Assembly (NCBI GenBank): GCA_964023205.1
Contig: OZ026833.1
Span: 47,618,441-47,682,440 of the forward strand
Length of the DNA: 64,000 bases
Origin: Lutraria lutraria
Taxonomy: Eukaryota > Mollusca > Bivalvia > Venerida > Mactridae
Direction of reading: 5' to 3'
Positions 1 through 11,566 of the stretch are shown one piece after another. The position numbers were made by a program, and so were the translations under genes. Under the pieces are notes generated by a model. The model worked only from the letters and a program-made list of their open reading frames with translations, was not told the DNA's origin and made no database searches. Positions within the stretch are counted from its first letter, which is position 1, and every line of letters starts with the position of its first letter.

Positions 1-80
1 GCTTCGACCGAGATTCGAACACGGATCGCCAATTTACATTTCCAGCGCACTTACTACTGGACAACGGCCGCGGCCCTTAT
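1..80 (-). repeat. tRNA-like (SINE-type) fragment at window edge
   Basis: The reverse complement carries a box-B-like GTTCGAATC near the window edge and a weak box-A-like stretch about 45 bases before it. That suggests a degenerate tRNA-derived SINE cut by the window boundary. No cloverleaf could be drawn. Confidence 0.3.
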
Positions 81-469
81 AATACATTAAAAAGCACTCG
101 TATTGCTGAAAGTCTTCCAGAAATAAACCGTATATTTAATTAGAATTTTTATGTGTTTTTTTTTATTATTTGATCAAATAATGTAAAAAAAGATAAAAAA
201 AAGTTCTAATCAAACATCAGTTGAATGTACAAAGGGCTGTTGGTTAATTTCGATCAACAATTTATTTACCTCGCACACATTTATTAATATCCTACATACT
301 TAACATTAGTAAATACCAAACATGTACTATACATGCGTAAATGTATTGTAAGTTTTGATGGCGACGAATCTTCATTTTAATGAGTATGTGTTATAATATT
401 ATATTGTACCATTTATTTGTTCAGTAAATGAATGAAGACAAGTAGAATAAAACATGTTTATACACTCAC

Positions 470-2093
470 GTGCCATTCGTAGATAGTTACTGAAAACCCT
501 TTGGCAGCTGCCGTGCCAGCAAGCCCTATGAACATAGGTGCTCCAATGTTACTGGCATATATAGACGCCCCTATCTGCAATACATACCATATTTGTATAA
601 TCTGTACAATTAATTACTTCATTAAAAGTACATAAAACATAAGCTGAAACAATACATTAAAGGGGCATGCCCAGGAACTACTGTGTCTTGCTTTTCGTAC
701 ACCAAATATACGTTTGTCACTTGTAAAACCAATTATTACCGGAAAGTCAGAGAACAATGTGTGTTCAAAAATGACCCTATAACGCGCGCGTCGGTATTTG
801 TATGTCGGTTTGAATAAAAGGCTGTCAGCCTTTTATTGACGACAACGATATTACGATACGTCTGAGAGTTTAACTGAGCATGTGTGCTGACTTTCAAGTG
901 AACATAACAGGAGCAGTACTTACCATTTCAGTTTGTTGACATTTTTTCCGCGATATTTTCGGTTTTGATAGATCCCGAAAGGGTCGAGTTGTGAAAATGA
1001 CGAATAATTTCTGAGGCCGAAATCGGCAGGTTTGGTAAATCTTGAAATGTGTATTTTGAGTAAACTAGCGAGATATTTTGTAAATATTTTACAGGGCTTT
1101 CCTTAATTGATTTAGACATTAAAATGATACCAATTTGATTGCTATTCGAGACGCTTCAGCTCCAGGGCATGCCCCTTTAAAGCCAGACTGGAACCATATG
1201 TACTAATCTTAGACTAACTTGACTGCTTTTAAACGGCGAATCCACTTCAAAATATTTAGAATAAAAACAATTGTATGATATGGACACAGTGTTGAGCAAA
1301 ACTTACGGTGCATTTCCTCTAATGCGTATTTGTTTTACATCTTGCATATAAATAAAAAATCTATTTTTTTTTATTTCACCATAACAATGTTTGTAACATT
1401 ATGGCTATAAAAGATCATAAAAGATCACGGGTTGAATTTTCTTAGATTACAGAATTGTGTGAGTTTGTCGAAATCGACATACAACATTATTTGAAGCAAT
1501 GGGTAAAATAAAATGTAGGTTAAAATAACTGTACCGGTATCCAATGCATACTTTTACCGGCCAAGAAGTAGCCACTTGTGCTGCCTCGATTTGGTCGACA
1601 TGTTGACTGTAATAAACAATGAGTAAATATAGAGATAAATGTTTAACTAAACTCATAATTATGAATATATGTCATCGGAACGTATCTTACATGATAATAA
1701 CAGATGGCTTGTTAAATCATATTAACTAATTTTTGGATAGTCTATAGATTTCGGATGGGAAAACAACTGATTGATTATACTAATAAAAATATCATTTCCA
1801 ATCTATCAATTAAGGATATTTTTAGTAAATCCACAATATAACAATACAATTAGAAGCAATTTCGGAGATCAATAAAGGGTAGTCTAGTTCATTTATAACG
1901 GGGCGTCAGGGGCAGGTAATCCAGACTAAAATTAAGGATTGCGTGCAAGAGGGGTCTATTTCCTTATTTGTCTAAATGTAAAGAGACCATTTCAACAAAT
2001 CGAGGGATTACATACCCATAATCCTACAGCTAGTACGATGGCGAAATAAATACCAATGGTAAGGTAGTCTTCCCACACTAACTTCTCTACCAT
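470..2093 (-). CDS. SLC5/SGLT-type sodium:solute symporter, 5' exons only (partial)
   Basis: This is the first part of a sodium-coupled solute transporter of the SLC5 (SGLT) family, a plasma-membrane protein that uses the Na+ gradient to import a small solute. Three coding exons are visible: 2016..2093 (26 codons from the ATG, starting MVEKLVWEDYL), 1535..1606 (24 codons, [15 protein letters not shown]) and 470..574 (35 codons, [18 protein letters not shown]). All begin and end in phase 0 with GT-AG borders, and their lengths (78, 72 and 105 nt) equal those of exons 1-3 of the complete paralogue at 11567..22260. The next exon should lie left of the window. TM0, the GYFLAG motif and TM1 are covered. 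As in the paralogue, the position of the sugar-contacting His of human SGLT1 is Met. Intron 2 holds a TTAA-flanked MITE. The substrate cannot be read from this part. Confidence 0.82.
661..1176. mobile_element. Non-autonomous piggyBac-like element (TTAA-flanked MITE)
   Basis: Terminal inverted repeats begin AGGGGCATGCCC and are followed by A/T-GGA on the two sides. The element is flanked on both sides by TTAA (657..660 and 1177..1180), the target-site duplication of piggyBac-type transposons. It is 516 bp long and lies in intron 2 of the partial transporter gene. It holds a perfect palindrome with 12-base arms around one base (813..837). A 63-codon minus-strand frame at 928..1119 is not recognisable as a transposase. 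The piggyBac call rests on TTAA only, since the termini do not start with CCC. Confidence 0.7.
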
Positions 2094-4256
2094 TGTTAAC
2101 TAGTATTGTACCATGTGATATTTCCAGCATGAATATAGCAAGTATAACCTACTGTATGAACAACTGCAATAAAGTCAATATGAATATAAACGTACATGTA
2201 GAAGGCATTCAGTGAAAACAAATAGTCACGTTTTTATAAATTTATTAGCGATAATTCATGTTGATTTTATACACGTCACGTGAACATTGCTGTTTCCAAT
2301 TTGGAATTAAATCCGCAAGTTAAAGGTGAAAATCGAGAGATGATCGGTCTTAAAAGCATACTGTCCTGAAATACATCGACCTTGTGTGCTTCATAAATTC
2401 GTCTTTACAAGAATTAATTGAAATCGCGTTCGCTAGAAGATAACAAAGGCGTGGTATACTAGTATAGATATAACAAAATTGAATTTGACATTCCAAAATT
2501 TAGTCTTAAATTGACGCAAAACTCAAAACCAATTTAGCTTAAGATGTTAGAAGTGTACATAAAATGCATGTTTACCTTTTGAAATTATATCCAGCTAGCC
2601 TTTTACCATTTTTCAAAAAAAAGTTTTAAAAGTTGGTCTAAAGTTGTGCATACCTGTAAAATAAATCAGACAGAATGATGAAGAGTTAAGGTCGTTAACT
2701 TGTGTCCATTGTAGGAGCTTGTATACGGTAATAGGACACTGTATCACCGGTCATTTAATGACATGCCCGACTGGTAACCTAACACCGATGGACATCATCT
2801 TTTAAAAAAAACACTTTTCGCGATCTATCTTAATTTTATGTTAAGTGTTAAAATAACAGTTTTTATTTTTAACTGAACCAGTGACCTTGTATGCAAATTG
2901 TTGGTGTATTTGTTACAATCAGATTTATATTTGTGATCAAGTGGATGACTAAACCCTGTCATTTTATTACATTATAAATACTGGTAAACTCATCGCTTTG
3001 AATAAAGTCGGGTAAACAACGTTTAAGGATGACATACTCTAATACAAGTATTCATTTCTAACCATTAAACTCATGTTTATTTTCATTTAATATATAGAAT
3101 GAATCATTTATAAATCATTCACATCGAGCTTTTTTCTGAATTGTGTAATTTTAGATTTTGTAAACATGAAATTAATGATGCTACGTAATCATAAAATTGG
3201 AAAAGTACAATTAAGTTCAATACCTCCCTTTAAGATATAAACTCAAATATAACTGACCAAGATCCAACTTATTGCAAAATGTTGTTGGGTTTAAAGTTAA
3301 CATTTAATCAGTTAGGTTTGTATGTCACAATTAAAAAGGATAATGCAGTTACCTGTAACCTTTGTTCATCATGAGTCATTAAATGTTTGTATGAGTGTCC
3401 GTTATTCTTAAGCAGTATCTTATCAATAAATTATTTTCGCAACGAATATTTTATTCTTTCCAAAGGAATGTTTTCCAAAAAATAATAGCAAAAAGTGCTC
3501 TTCGTGAAAATGTAAGACTCTCGTACAAGTCGAGTGTGATATAATAATATACATCAAATAATGTAATTATTATTGTTTATAATGTACATGACTTGTATTA
3601 TGGTATTATATTTAAATATGGTCATTTCTCTATACACGTATTATTTTATTATTTGAACCATACTATAGTATCCCCTTATGATTTATGTTCTATTACTCTT
3701 ACTTTGGGGACAGTTTGCACTTTATAATCACTTAGTATATCAATCATTCCATGTATACTTGAGACTTCATGAGACGTAGCAAAATAAGATGTATTTGTCA
3801 TTTCCAATATCAACTAATGGAATAACATATGTTGTTTACTACAATACAATTAGATAAAAATAAATAATATGGTATGTTTTTAAAACACAATGACCTCTCA
3901 GCGTGACCTTGGCCATTGACCTACTGACCTGAAACGTTTTGATTTTATAGGCAAGTTTAAATTTTGGTACAAACAAACAAAGGGACAGGCCAAAACAATA
4001 TACCCACGATCTATCGATATATAAAAAGTTAAACATAATAAGTTTTACTACGCGTATTCTACTAAACTAATTGATTTTAAATGTTCGACTCTGATGAGAG
4101 TGTAACTTAAACAGACTTGTAGGCTGACTTATTCATGCGTGAACATTAGACGAGTATCTTTATAAGTATCCATATAAGGCAATTATTCGTACCAAAACCA
4201 TCTTGATGGTCGTTAATTTTAGTTAAACAGATATGATTATATTATAGTTAAGTACG
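2094..4256. other. Intergenic/upstream region of the partial transporter
   Basis: AT-rich sequence upstream of the partial SLC5 gene. No open frame of interest is seen. A 5' untranslated exon may exist, because an AG acceptor lies just before the ATG (ACTAG then TTAACAATGG on the minus strand), but I could not place it. At 3884..3960 there is a small cluster of TGACC/TGACCT repeats of the type also found at 50.3-51.3 kb. Confidence 0.4.
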
Positions 4257-6842
4257 CACAGTGCAAACTCTCCAGAGAAGCCATCTCTTCCGAAACGACC
4301 TCTCCAGAGAAGCCATCACTTCCACAACAACCTCTCAAGAGAAGTCATCTCTTCCGAAACGACCTCTCCAGAGAAGCCATCTCTTCCACAACGACCTCTC
4401 CAGAGAAGCCATCTCTTCCACAACAACCTCTCCAGAGAAGCCAACTCCCTCCAACAACAGCATACACGGTGCAACCTCTCCAGAGAAGCCATCTCTTTCG
4501 CAACGACCTCTCCAAAGAAGCCATCTCTTTCGCAAAAAACTCCCTTCAACAACAGCATACACGGTGCAACCTCTCCAGAGAAGCCATCTCTTTCGCAACA
4601 AACTCCCTTCAACAACAGCATACACGGTGCAACCTCTCCAGAGAAGCCATCTCTTCCACAACAACCTCTCCAGAGAAGCCATCTCTTCCATAACAACCTC
4701 TCCAGAGAAGCCATCTCTTCCACAACAACCTCTCCAGAGAAGCCATCTCTTCCACAACAACCTCTCCAGAGAAGCAATCTCTTTCAGAACGACCTCTCCA
4801 GAGAAGCCATCTCTTCCACAACAACCTCTCCAGAGAAGCCATCTCTTTCGCAACGACCTCTCCAGAGAAGCCATCTCTTCCAAAACAACCTCTCCAGAGA
4901 AGCCATCTCTTTCGCAACGACCTCTCCAGAGAAGCCATCTCTTTCGCAACAAACTCCCTTCAACAACAGCATACACGGTGCAACCTCTCCAGAGAAGCCA
5001 TCTCTTTCACAACAATCTCTCCAGAGAAGCCATCTCTTTCGCAACGACCTCTCCAGAGAAGCCATCTCGTTCGCAACAAACTCCCTTCAACAACAGCATA
5101 CACGGTGCAACCTCTCCAGAGAAGCCATCTCTTTCGCAACGACCTCTCCAGAGAAGCCATCTCTTTCGCAACAAACTCCCTTCAACAACAGCATACACGG
5201 TGCAACCTCTCCAGAGAAGCCATCTCTTTCGCAACAACCTCGCCAGAGAAGCCATCTCTTCCACAACAACCTCTCCAGAGAAGCCATCTCTTTCGCAACA
5301 AACTCCCTTCAACAACAGCATACACGGTGCAACCTCTCCGGAGAAGCCATCTCTTTCGCAACGACCTCTCCAGAGAAGCCATCTTTTTCGCAACAAACTC
5401 CCTTCATCAACAGCATACACGGTGCAACCTCTCCAGAGAAGCCATCTCTTTCGCAATGACCTCTCCAGAGAAGCCATCTCTTTTGCAACAAACTCCCTTC
5501 AACAACAGCATACACGGTGCAACCTCTCCAGAGAAGCCATCTCTTTCGCAACGACCTCTCCAGAGAAGCCATCTTTTTCGCAACAAACTCCCTTCATCAA
5601 CAGCATACACGGTGCAACCTCTCCAGAGAAGCCATCTCTTTCGCAACGACCTCTCCAGAGAAGCCATCTCTTTCGCAACAAACTCCCCTCAACAACAGCA
5701 TACACGGTGCAACCTCTCCAGAGAAGCCACCTCTTCCACAACAACCTCTCCAGAGAAGTCATCTCTTCCACAACAACCTCTCCAGAGAAGCCATCTCTTC
5801 CACAACAACCTCTCCAGAGAAGCCATCTCTTTCGCAACAAACTCCCTTTAACAACAGCATACACGGTGTAACCTCTCCAGAGAAGCCACCTCTTCCACAA
5901 CAACCTCTCCAGAGAAGTCATCTCTTCCACAACAACCTCTCCAGAGAAGCCATCTCTTCCACAACAACCTCTCCAGAGAAGCCATCTCTTCCACAACAAC
6001 CTCTCCAGAGAAGCCATCTCTTTCGCAACAAACTCCCTTTAACAACAGCATACACGGTGCAACCTCTCCAGAGAAGCCATCTCTTCCACAACAACCTCTC
6101 CAGAGAAGTCATCTCTTCCACAACAACCTCTCCAGAGAAGCCATCTCTTCCACAACAACCTCTCCAGAGAAGCCATCTCTTCCACAACAACCTCTCCAGA
6201 GAAGCCATCTCTTCCACAACAACCTCTCCAGAGAAGTCATCTCTTCCACAACAACCTCTCCAGAGAAGCCATCTCTTCCACAACAACCTCTCCAGAGAAG
6301 CCATCTCTTTCGCAACGACCTCTCCAGAGAAGTCATCTCTTCCACAACAACCTCTCCAGAGAAGCCATCTCTTTCGCAACAACCTCTCCCGAGAAGCCAT
6401 CTCTTCCACAACAACCTCTCCAGAGAAGCCATCTCTTCCACAACAACCTCTCCAGAGAAGTCATCTCTTCCACAACAACCTGTCCAGAGAAGCCATCTCT
6501 TGCACAACAACCTCTCCAGAGAAGTCATCTCTTCCACAACAACCTCTCCAGAGAAGCCATCGTTTCCACAACAACCTCTCCAGAGAAGTCATCTCTTCCA
6601 CAACAACCTCTCCAGAGAAGCCATCTCTTCCACAACAACCTCTCCAGAGAAGCCATCTCTTCCACAACGACCTCTCCAGAGAAGCCATCTCTTTCGCAAC
6701 AAAATCCCTTCAACAACAGCATGATTTTTTCCGCTGTACAATTTAACTTTCAATTTAACCTCTCAGAAAGAGCAACAACCTCTCAACAACAACATAAGTT
6801 TGCTTCCTCAAAAAGATGATGTTTTGATGACGTCGCACTGTA
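4257..6842. repeat. MITE-derived 32-bp satellite array (with 63-bp higher-order variant)
   Basis: From about 4262 to 6722 the sequence is a tandem array of a 32-bp unit built on CCTCTCCAGAGAAGCCATCT plus CTTCCACAACAA. An alternative 63-bp unit adds 31 bp containing CTTCAACAACAGCATACACGG. The array is bounded by the left end (ACAGTGCAAACTCTCCAGAG) and right half (CTTCAACAACAGCATGATTT onward, to GCACTGTA at 6835..6842) of a pogo/Tigger-like MITE. Other copies of this MITE lie at 11326, 20264 and 58178. The array therefore seems to be an internal expansion of one MITE's subterminal sequence. A 32-bp period without stops leaves several frames open on both strands (up to 536 codons); I treat these as fortuitous. 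Confidence 0.85.
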
Positions 6843-9813
6843 CATTGTAATTTCTTTAGATTAAGTATACTAAGAGGACATGTAATGAACATCATCAAAG
6901 TATTGTTAAAATCAACTTGAAAACATTTCTGAACAATTAATGAGATTTGATCTCTGAGACCGATCTCAACTTTTATAACCCTTTGACCATGATCTTGATA
7001 GTGTGATGGATTTATTAACAAGTTCATACAGAAGTAAGACAGAGAAAAATGTTCCGGTCGTAAGCGGTCGAAATATCGAGGATGTCTTCTATATTGAGTT
7101 GGTCACTACGTAGAGGTTTTACTGTATTCAGAAATTAATTGGTTCATGAATCAAAACATAGTCTGAAAATAGTGTACGGTAAACCTCGATATAAGGGACA
7201 CTTGTGAGACCAAGTACTCGACCTTTATATAGTGGTGATGTCAAGTTAAAATGACGTAGAAGAAATATTGAAAACTTGTCCGGCAGTAAGTCGATTAATT
7301 ACAACTATCATTCTGTTTTAATGTAAACTTCTCACGTTAGGTATGTCGATCAATGGCTATGCATAAATAATGTTAAATTGTTTATCTTCTTTTTCCGACA
7401 ATAAATAAAGTTTGAACTTGAACTTGTGCAATGTAATCTAAAACTACGTTTTAAAATGCACGAAAGGATTTATCATTACTTGTATAAAGGTAAAAGTACA
7501 AATTGTGGTTTCTTGTGTTAAAATACTCATTAAAATCAGTTTGTATGTAAAACGTTAACTAGTTGTCTGTAATAAGAAATTAATTAGTCATATATCTTTA
7601 GATAAACATACAGTGAAAAAAAAACACAAACGTAAATTACCTGTGTATTTTTAAACACGTTTATAACATATCCAGTTTTCGTGTTTTACACATGGTTAAC
7701 ATTCAGGTGACAGTAAAATTTAAATCATTCAATTTTAGATTTTACTTCAGAGCTCGTATTACACATCAATGCGTGCATATATTCGGCTGCACGACTACAA
7801 CTTAGGAATTCAATTAATTCTCATCTAAATTCAAATCACAGGTCCTCCATGACACATAATTAGATGTCCACAACTTGTATCAATGTATTCAGTATTTATT
7901 TGTGTATATATACGCGCAAAACAGTGTTTACAACTCAGGTAAACACGCGTAAATTTATAATTGTATGCATGACACTGTGTGTATGACTTTAACCTTTCAT
8001 AAAAAAAAACAATAAACGACGAAAAAAGCCGTATTCGACCAGACTTCTTGCATTACGAGTCCCATTTCTTTTTAAAGCACGTAGGTGCTTGCAAATTATT
8101 TAACATTTTACGGAGCGGGGCCCCTCTCCGTTGACGAGTGGTTCTGGTTCCTGTCTCTGACTAGAAATCATAATCTTCTCATCGCCGAACTCGGGACCCA
8201 GACGAACAAGCTTGCTAACGAGATATTGGTTGTTCTATACAGACGGTCTTCGCTAGCAAAAGTCGCAAAATGATCATAACTAATTGTGCGACATTAATAT
8301 ATTTAACACAACATTATAAGTTGTATGATTGATTAAGTTCTATGACTTTAACATGAAATATATTCGTATAGTTAGGATTTTAATTGATCAGTGATGAAGG
8401 TCTTTATCTAAGCTACAATAAATATTTGTGAAAAAATACCGCTTTACATTTATACACGAATACATATACGTACTTTAATGTGGTTAAGTATGCCCTCATG
8501 TTATTGTATACAACCATGTATATTCATTTAAGTATGTCAGTTACTAGTAGTTGGCCAAGCATCCAAGGTTTTCAAGCAAAGCATTTATAGTTGAGGTAAA
8601 ATAACTTACAACTGTAAAAAACCTTAATTCACTGATATGAAGGAAAATATATTATGTACCAAGGCCATAGGACCCGGGACTAATGGGACTTAGCCCCGCC
8701 CCAATAGTACCCCCCCCCCCCCCAGCCCCAATAGTACCCCCCCCCCCCCAGCTACAATGGTTATAGAGGAGGGTTACTTATATTTGCCGATCTGTAATAA
8801 AAAAAATGTGGTTTTAGTTCAGATTTATGTATTGTATCGTTTGAATGGAGAGTTGTTTAATGGTCCATTCTTCTTTGCAACGAATAGAATTAACTTGATC
8901 CGATAAAAACATATCATTTTAAACATTTTTACGACACCAGTAGCAAGATGTGTTATAGGTAACAAATCTTTATTATATTACAAATATTTTAGTTTCGTGC
9001 ATTTTAATGTATCGAAAGAAATATGACAGAGTGCAGTTCTCTGCAACTTTCAATTTGAAACAACGAAAGGAATGAGAATTTCATAATCCACCACGTGATC
9101 AAAGTCCATCATGATGGTTGTCCATTGCCTGTGTGAGACGAAAAACATGTCATTCTTAATCAATGAATCAAACTTTGTTGTTCGAAAAACTCCCATATTT
9201 GTTTCTCATGCGCATTAGCGTTATCCAAAATTGGCTCGTTTATGATTATCAAGCAGTCTCTGTTATTGAATTATCGACATGAAAAACTGGTCGTTAAAGT
9301 GCTTTCTGTCAATTAGTGATCTAACGATTAGCTCAAAAGCCTTGGAAAGACACCATCGATTGATATTTTTAAACAATTTTAAACCCCTAATGCAAGTGCA
9401 TGTTGAATGCACCCTTCTAAACACACTTGAACGCACACTAGAGATCGTTAAAACAAATAGAGAACGCCTCCAAATTATGTTCTCGTTGCAAAAAGATCAA
9501 AGAAGAATCAGTGGTATTTGTTACACATTCATCTACCGGAAAAGTTTATATTTTACTCTATGTACAGTTAACTATGTGTTGTTGCTTAACAACTTCATCA
9601 TTAATATCTATTTGATAATAACCCGTTGCTTTCGATTATGTTTATTGCAATGAACGAGTTGTCAATATAATGTCGTGTATCATATGTCCACATAGGCATC
9701 CGGACTAATGAAATTGAAATAAAAAAATATGTCCGTGTTTGATAGAGTGTCCATCAAAGTCAACCAAACTCAACTTGATGGTACTTACAATCACAACACT
9801 TTGGACAGTCTCT
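6843..9813. other. Gene-poor region with poly-C tracts and small repeat remnants
   Basis: No gene is supported here. 7098..7200 contains two Tigger-like terminal motifs (GTAGAGGTTTTACTGTA and TACGGTAAACCTCGATATA). 7390..7430 carries an AATAAAGTTTGAACTTG tail typical of retroposon 3' ends. 8699..8752 has two C homopolymer runs separated by AGCCCCAATAGTA. 8085..8273 has an open frame of 62 codons with a GC-richer stretch and a short ACGGAG/CTCCGT stem; it has no recognisable product. Confidence 0.4.
8699..8752. repeat. Poly-C microsatellite pair
   Basis: Two runs of C (about 18 and 14 bases) are linked by a repeated AGCCCCAATAGTA-like segment, a simple-sequence tract. Run lengths may be unreliable in assembly. 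Confidence 0.8.
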
Positions 9814-10089
9814 AAATGTAATGAACCACGTTGTGGATTATGCGATTTTATTATTGAAGACTTTATTAAATATGAAGAATAATAAACACTTTCATTTTTA
9901 AGAAAATGCACTGTGCACAATGTTCTGTATGTACTTGTTTGCAATGGGTGTAGGGAATTTTACATAGGCAAAAGTGACGATAAATTACACAACAGAAGAA
10001 CGATACATGATCAGCCAATCAGAGACCCGTCAAAGAGACAAATATCTTTAAGCGATTTATTCAATAGGAAGGACAATGAAATTCCATGA
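9814..10089 (+). pseudogene. Penelope-like element remnant, GIY-YIG endonuclease C-terminus
   Basis: A 92-codon reading frame shows the C-terminal signature of Penelope-like retroelements. A Cys-rich linker (KCNEPRCGLCDFIIEDF) comes first, then a GIY-YIG-like core with YVLVCNGCREFYIGKSD and an R-R-x-x-x-H motif (LHNRRTIHD). Two adjacent TAA stops (9877..9882) interrupt the linker, but the frame is otherwise kept to a terminal TGA at 10087..10089. The reverse transcriptase part upstream is not recognisable. In the family this domain nicks DNA for element insertion. The copy is dead and 5'-truncated. Confidence 0.72.
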
Positions 10090-10541
10090 ATGACAAAGAA
10101 CATGTATATCACCCGGCCTTTATATAGTAATTTAGCATTGTCTGACCCATGACTAAAAGGTTAATCATAATTACAAATAAATGTTGACACAAAATCAGTC
10201 AAACCGTTCAGAACAGATTCTTTAACACATCAATATGCATAGCAATGATTTGAGAACGTGAAAATATGCACGATTGAAACCACTTCAAAATTAGATTAGA
10301 TGACGATGAATTCATTATCCAAGTTGATTGATGTAACAAGTTTACAATATCACGACAGCTTTTAGAAAGGTCTATAATAACGTGGTTTGATGTTTTGATA
10401 GCACAGGGTATAGAACAATGGTGGTACCAACAAGCTCGAAGTCGCATTTTACGTCTTTAGTTTAAATATTCCCATGTTCCAGCCAACAGTTGTTCGAACC
10501 ATCGGTACTAAAATGTGCAATGTTACTGCCGTAACTTGACC

Positions 10542-10612
10542 ATAGACCCTGCAGAGAAATTTGAAGTGGACACACTTTTTCATTTGTTTTCAAATTTCTC
10601 TGCATGGTCTAC
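10542..10612. other. 71-nt hairpin (inverted repeat) of pre-miRNA size
   Basis: The 24-base arms 10542..10565 and 10589..10612 are reverse complements at 22 of 24 positions, with a 23-base loop. The core arm reads GCAGAGAAATTTGAA. Size and shape fit a pre-miRNA or a very small snap-back MITE. No host gene is seen around it, and transcription is unknown. Confidence 0.6.
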
Positions 10613-11325
10613 ATGAAACGAAGTTTTTGCGAATTGTAGGCCATGTCTTCATTGTGATTTATGCAATTTGAAACATTCGGATATTGGGTATTGGACATGC
10701 TATATACAATGAATTAATTTTGTTTTAAAACGAAATTATCAAAAAATACAGAGCAACATATTCAAGCAAATTTAATTCTATATGGCAACTTTACAATACA
10801 AATTTCAACGACCGATACAACGTAATGATCGTAATATCAAAAACAAAATTTAATGTAGACTGGGTTATTGATTGCAACATAATCTACGCTCATATAAATA
10901 TTCATAACACGTTCATTAATCAAAAGTCAGTCTTGGCGAGTCACTCCAGGTAGTCTTTATTTACGCCACTGAAATAAACTAGTGTTGTAAAACGCGGCTC
11001 TAGTGAATTTAGATATGTTGAAGATTCGGGTACACTAAAGCAGCCACGTGTCCCCTAAACGTCATTTATTGTAATAGTGCTTTAAGGCATAAAACACACC
11101 ACTTTATGTGTTGTGCCAGACATAACACCTCAAACCACCGAAAGTGAATTGCGTAAATTTCCTTATACAATAAAACTTTTCTTATCAGGTCTAACGTTCT
11201 TGATCCTTTGTCGACAAGGGACCAGATAATCTCTTTCCACTAAGCATACTTTTGAGGTAACAATGTAACCTGAATTGGTACTTCCTTCATAAAGATAAAC
11301 ACATGTCCATACAGTTTAACGAACA
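10613..11325. other. 3' flank of the complete transporter gene
   Basis: No coding sequence is seen. On the minus strand an AATAAA lies near 11065 (TTTATT on the plus strand). It could serve as the poly(A) signal of the SLC5 gene ending at 11567, which would put the MITE at 11326..11501 in its 3' UTR. Confidence 0.35.
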
Positions 11326-11501
11326 CAGTACAACCTTTCCAGAGCGGCACTCTCTTGAGCACGAACCTCCCTTCAACAACAGCATGATTATTGAATTCAT
11401 TTCCCACCGCACGATTTAACCCCTTTAGAGCAACAACCTCACAGTAAAAACAACATAAATTTGCTACTCCTAAAAGGTGTTGCTTTAGAGAGGTTACAGT
11501 A
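11326..11501. mobile_element. pogo/Tigger-like MITE copy
   Basis: About 176 bp with inverted ends: CAGTACAACCTTTCCAGAGC on the left, and on the right GCTTTAGAGAGGTTACAGTA read outward. The interior CTTCAACAACAGCATGATTA matches the spacer found in the satellite at 4.3-6.7 kb. It lies about 65 bp downstream of the stop codon of the SLC5 gene, probably in its 3' UTR. CAGT-starting ends and TA flanks are typical of pogo/Tigger elements. Confidence 0.7.
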
Positions 11502-11566
11502 TATCATGGTATATTAACACTATCTAAGTCTCTGAAATGTTCGACTACATTATGCTGAACAATTAA

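Noticed and set aside
4262..6722. CRISPR-like array of 32-bp repeats
   Set aside because: There are no unique spacers, the repeats abut directly, and the setting is eukaryotic. The unit derives from a MITE.
4261..6746. Long open frames (up to 536 codons plus, 213 minus) as repeat-protein genes
   Set aside because: All come from a stop-free 32-bp tandem repeat that is open in several frames on both strands. No start context, splice signals or domain support translation.
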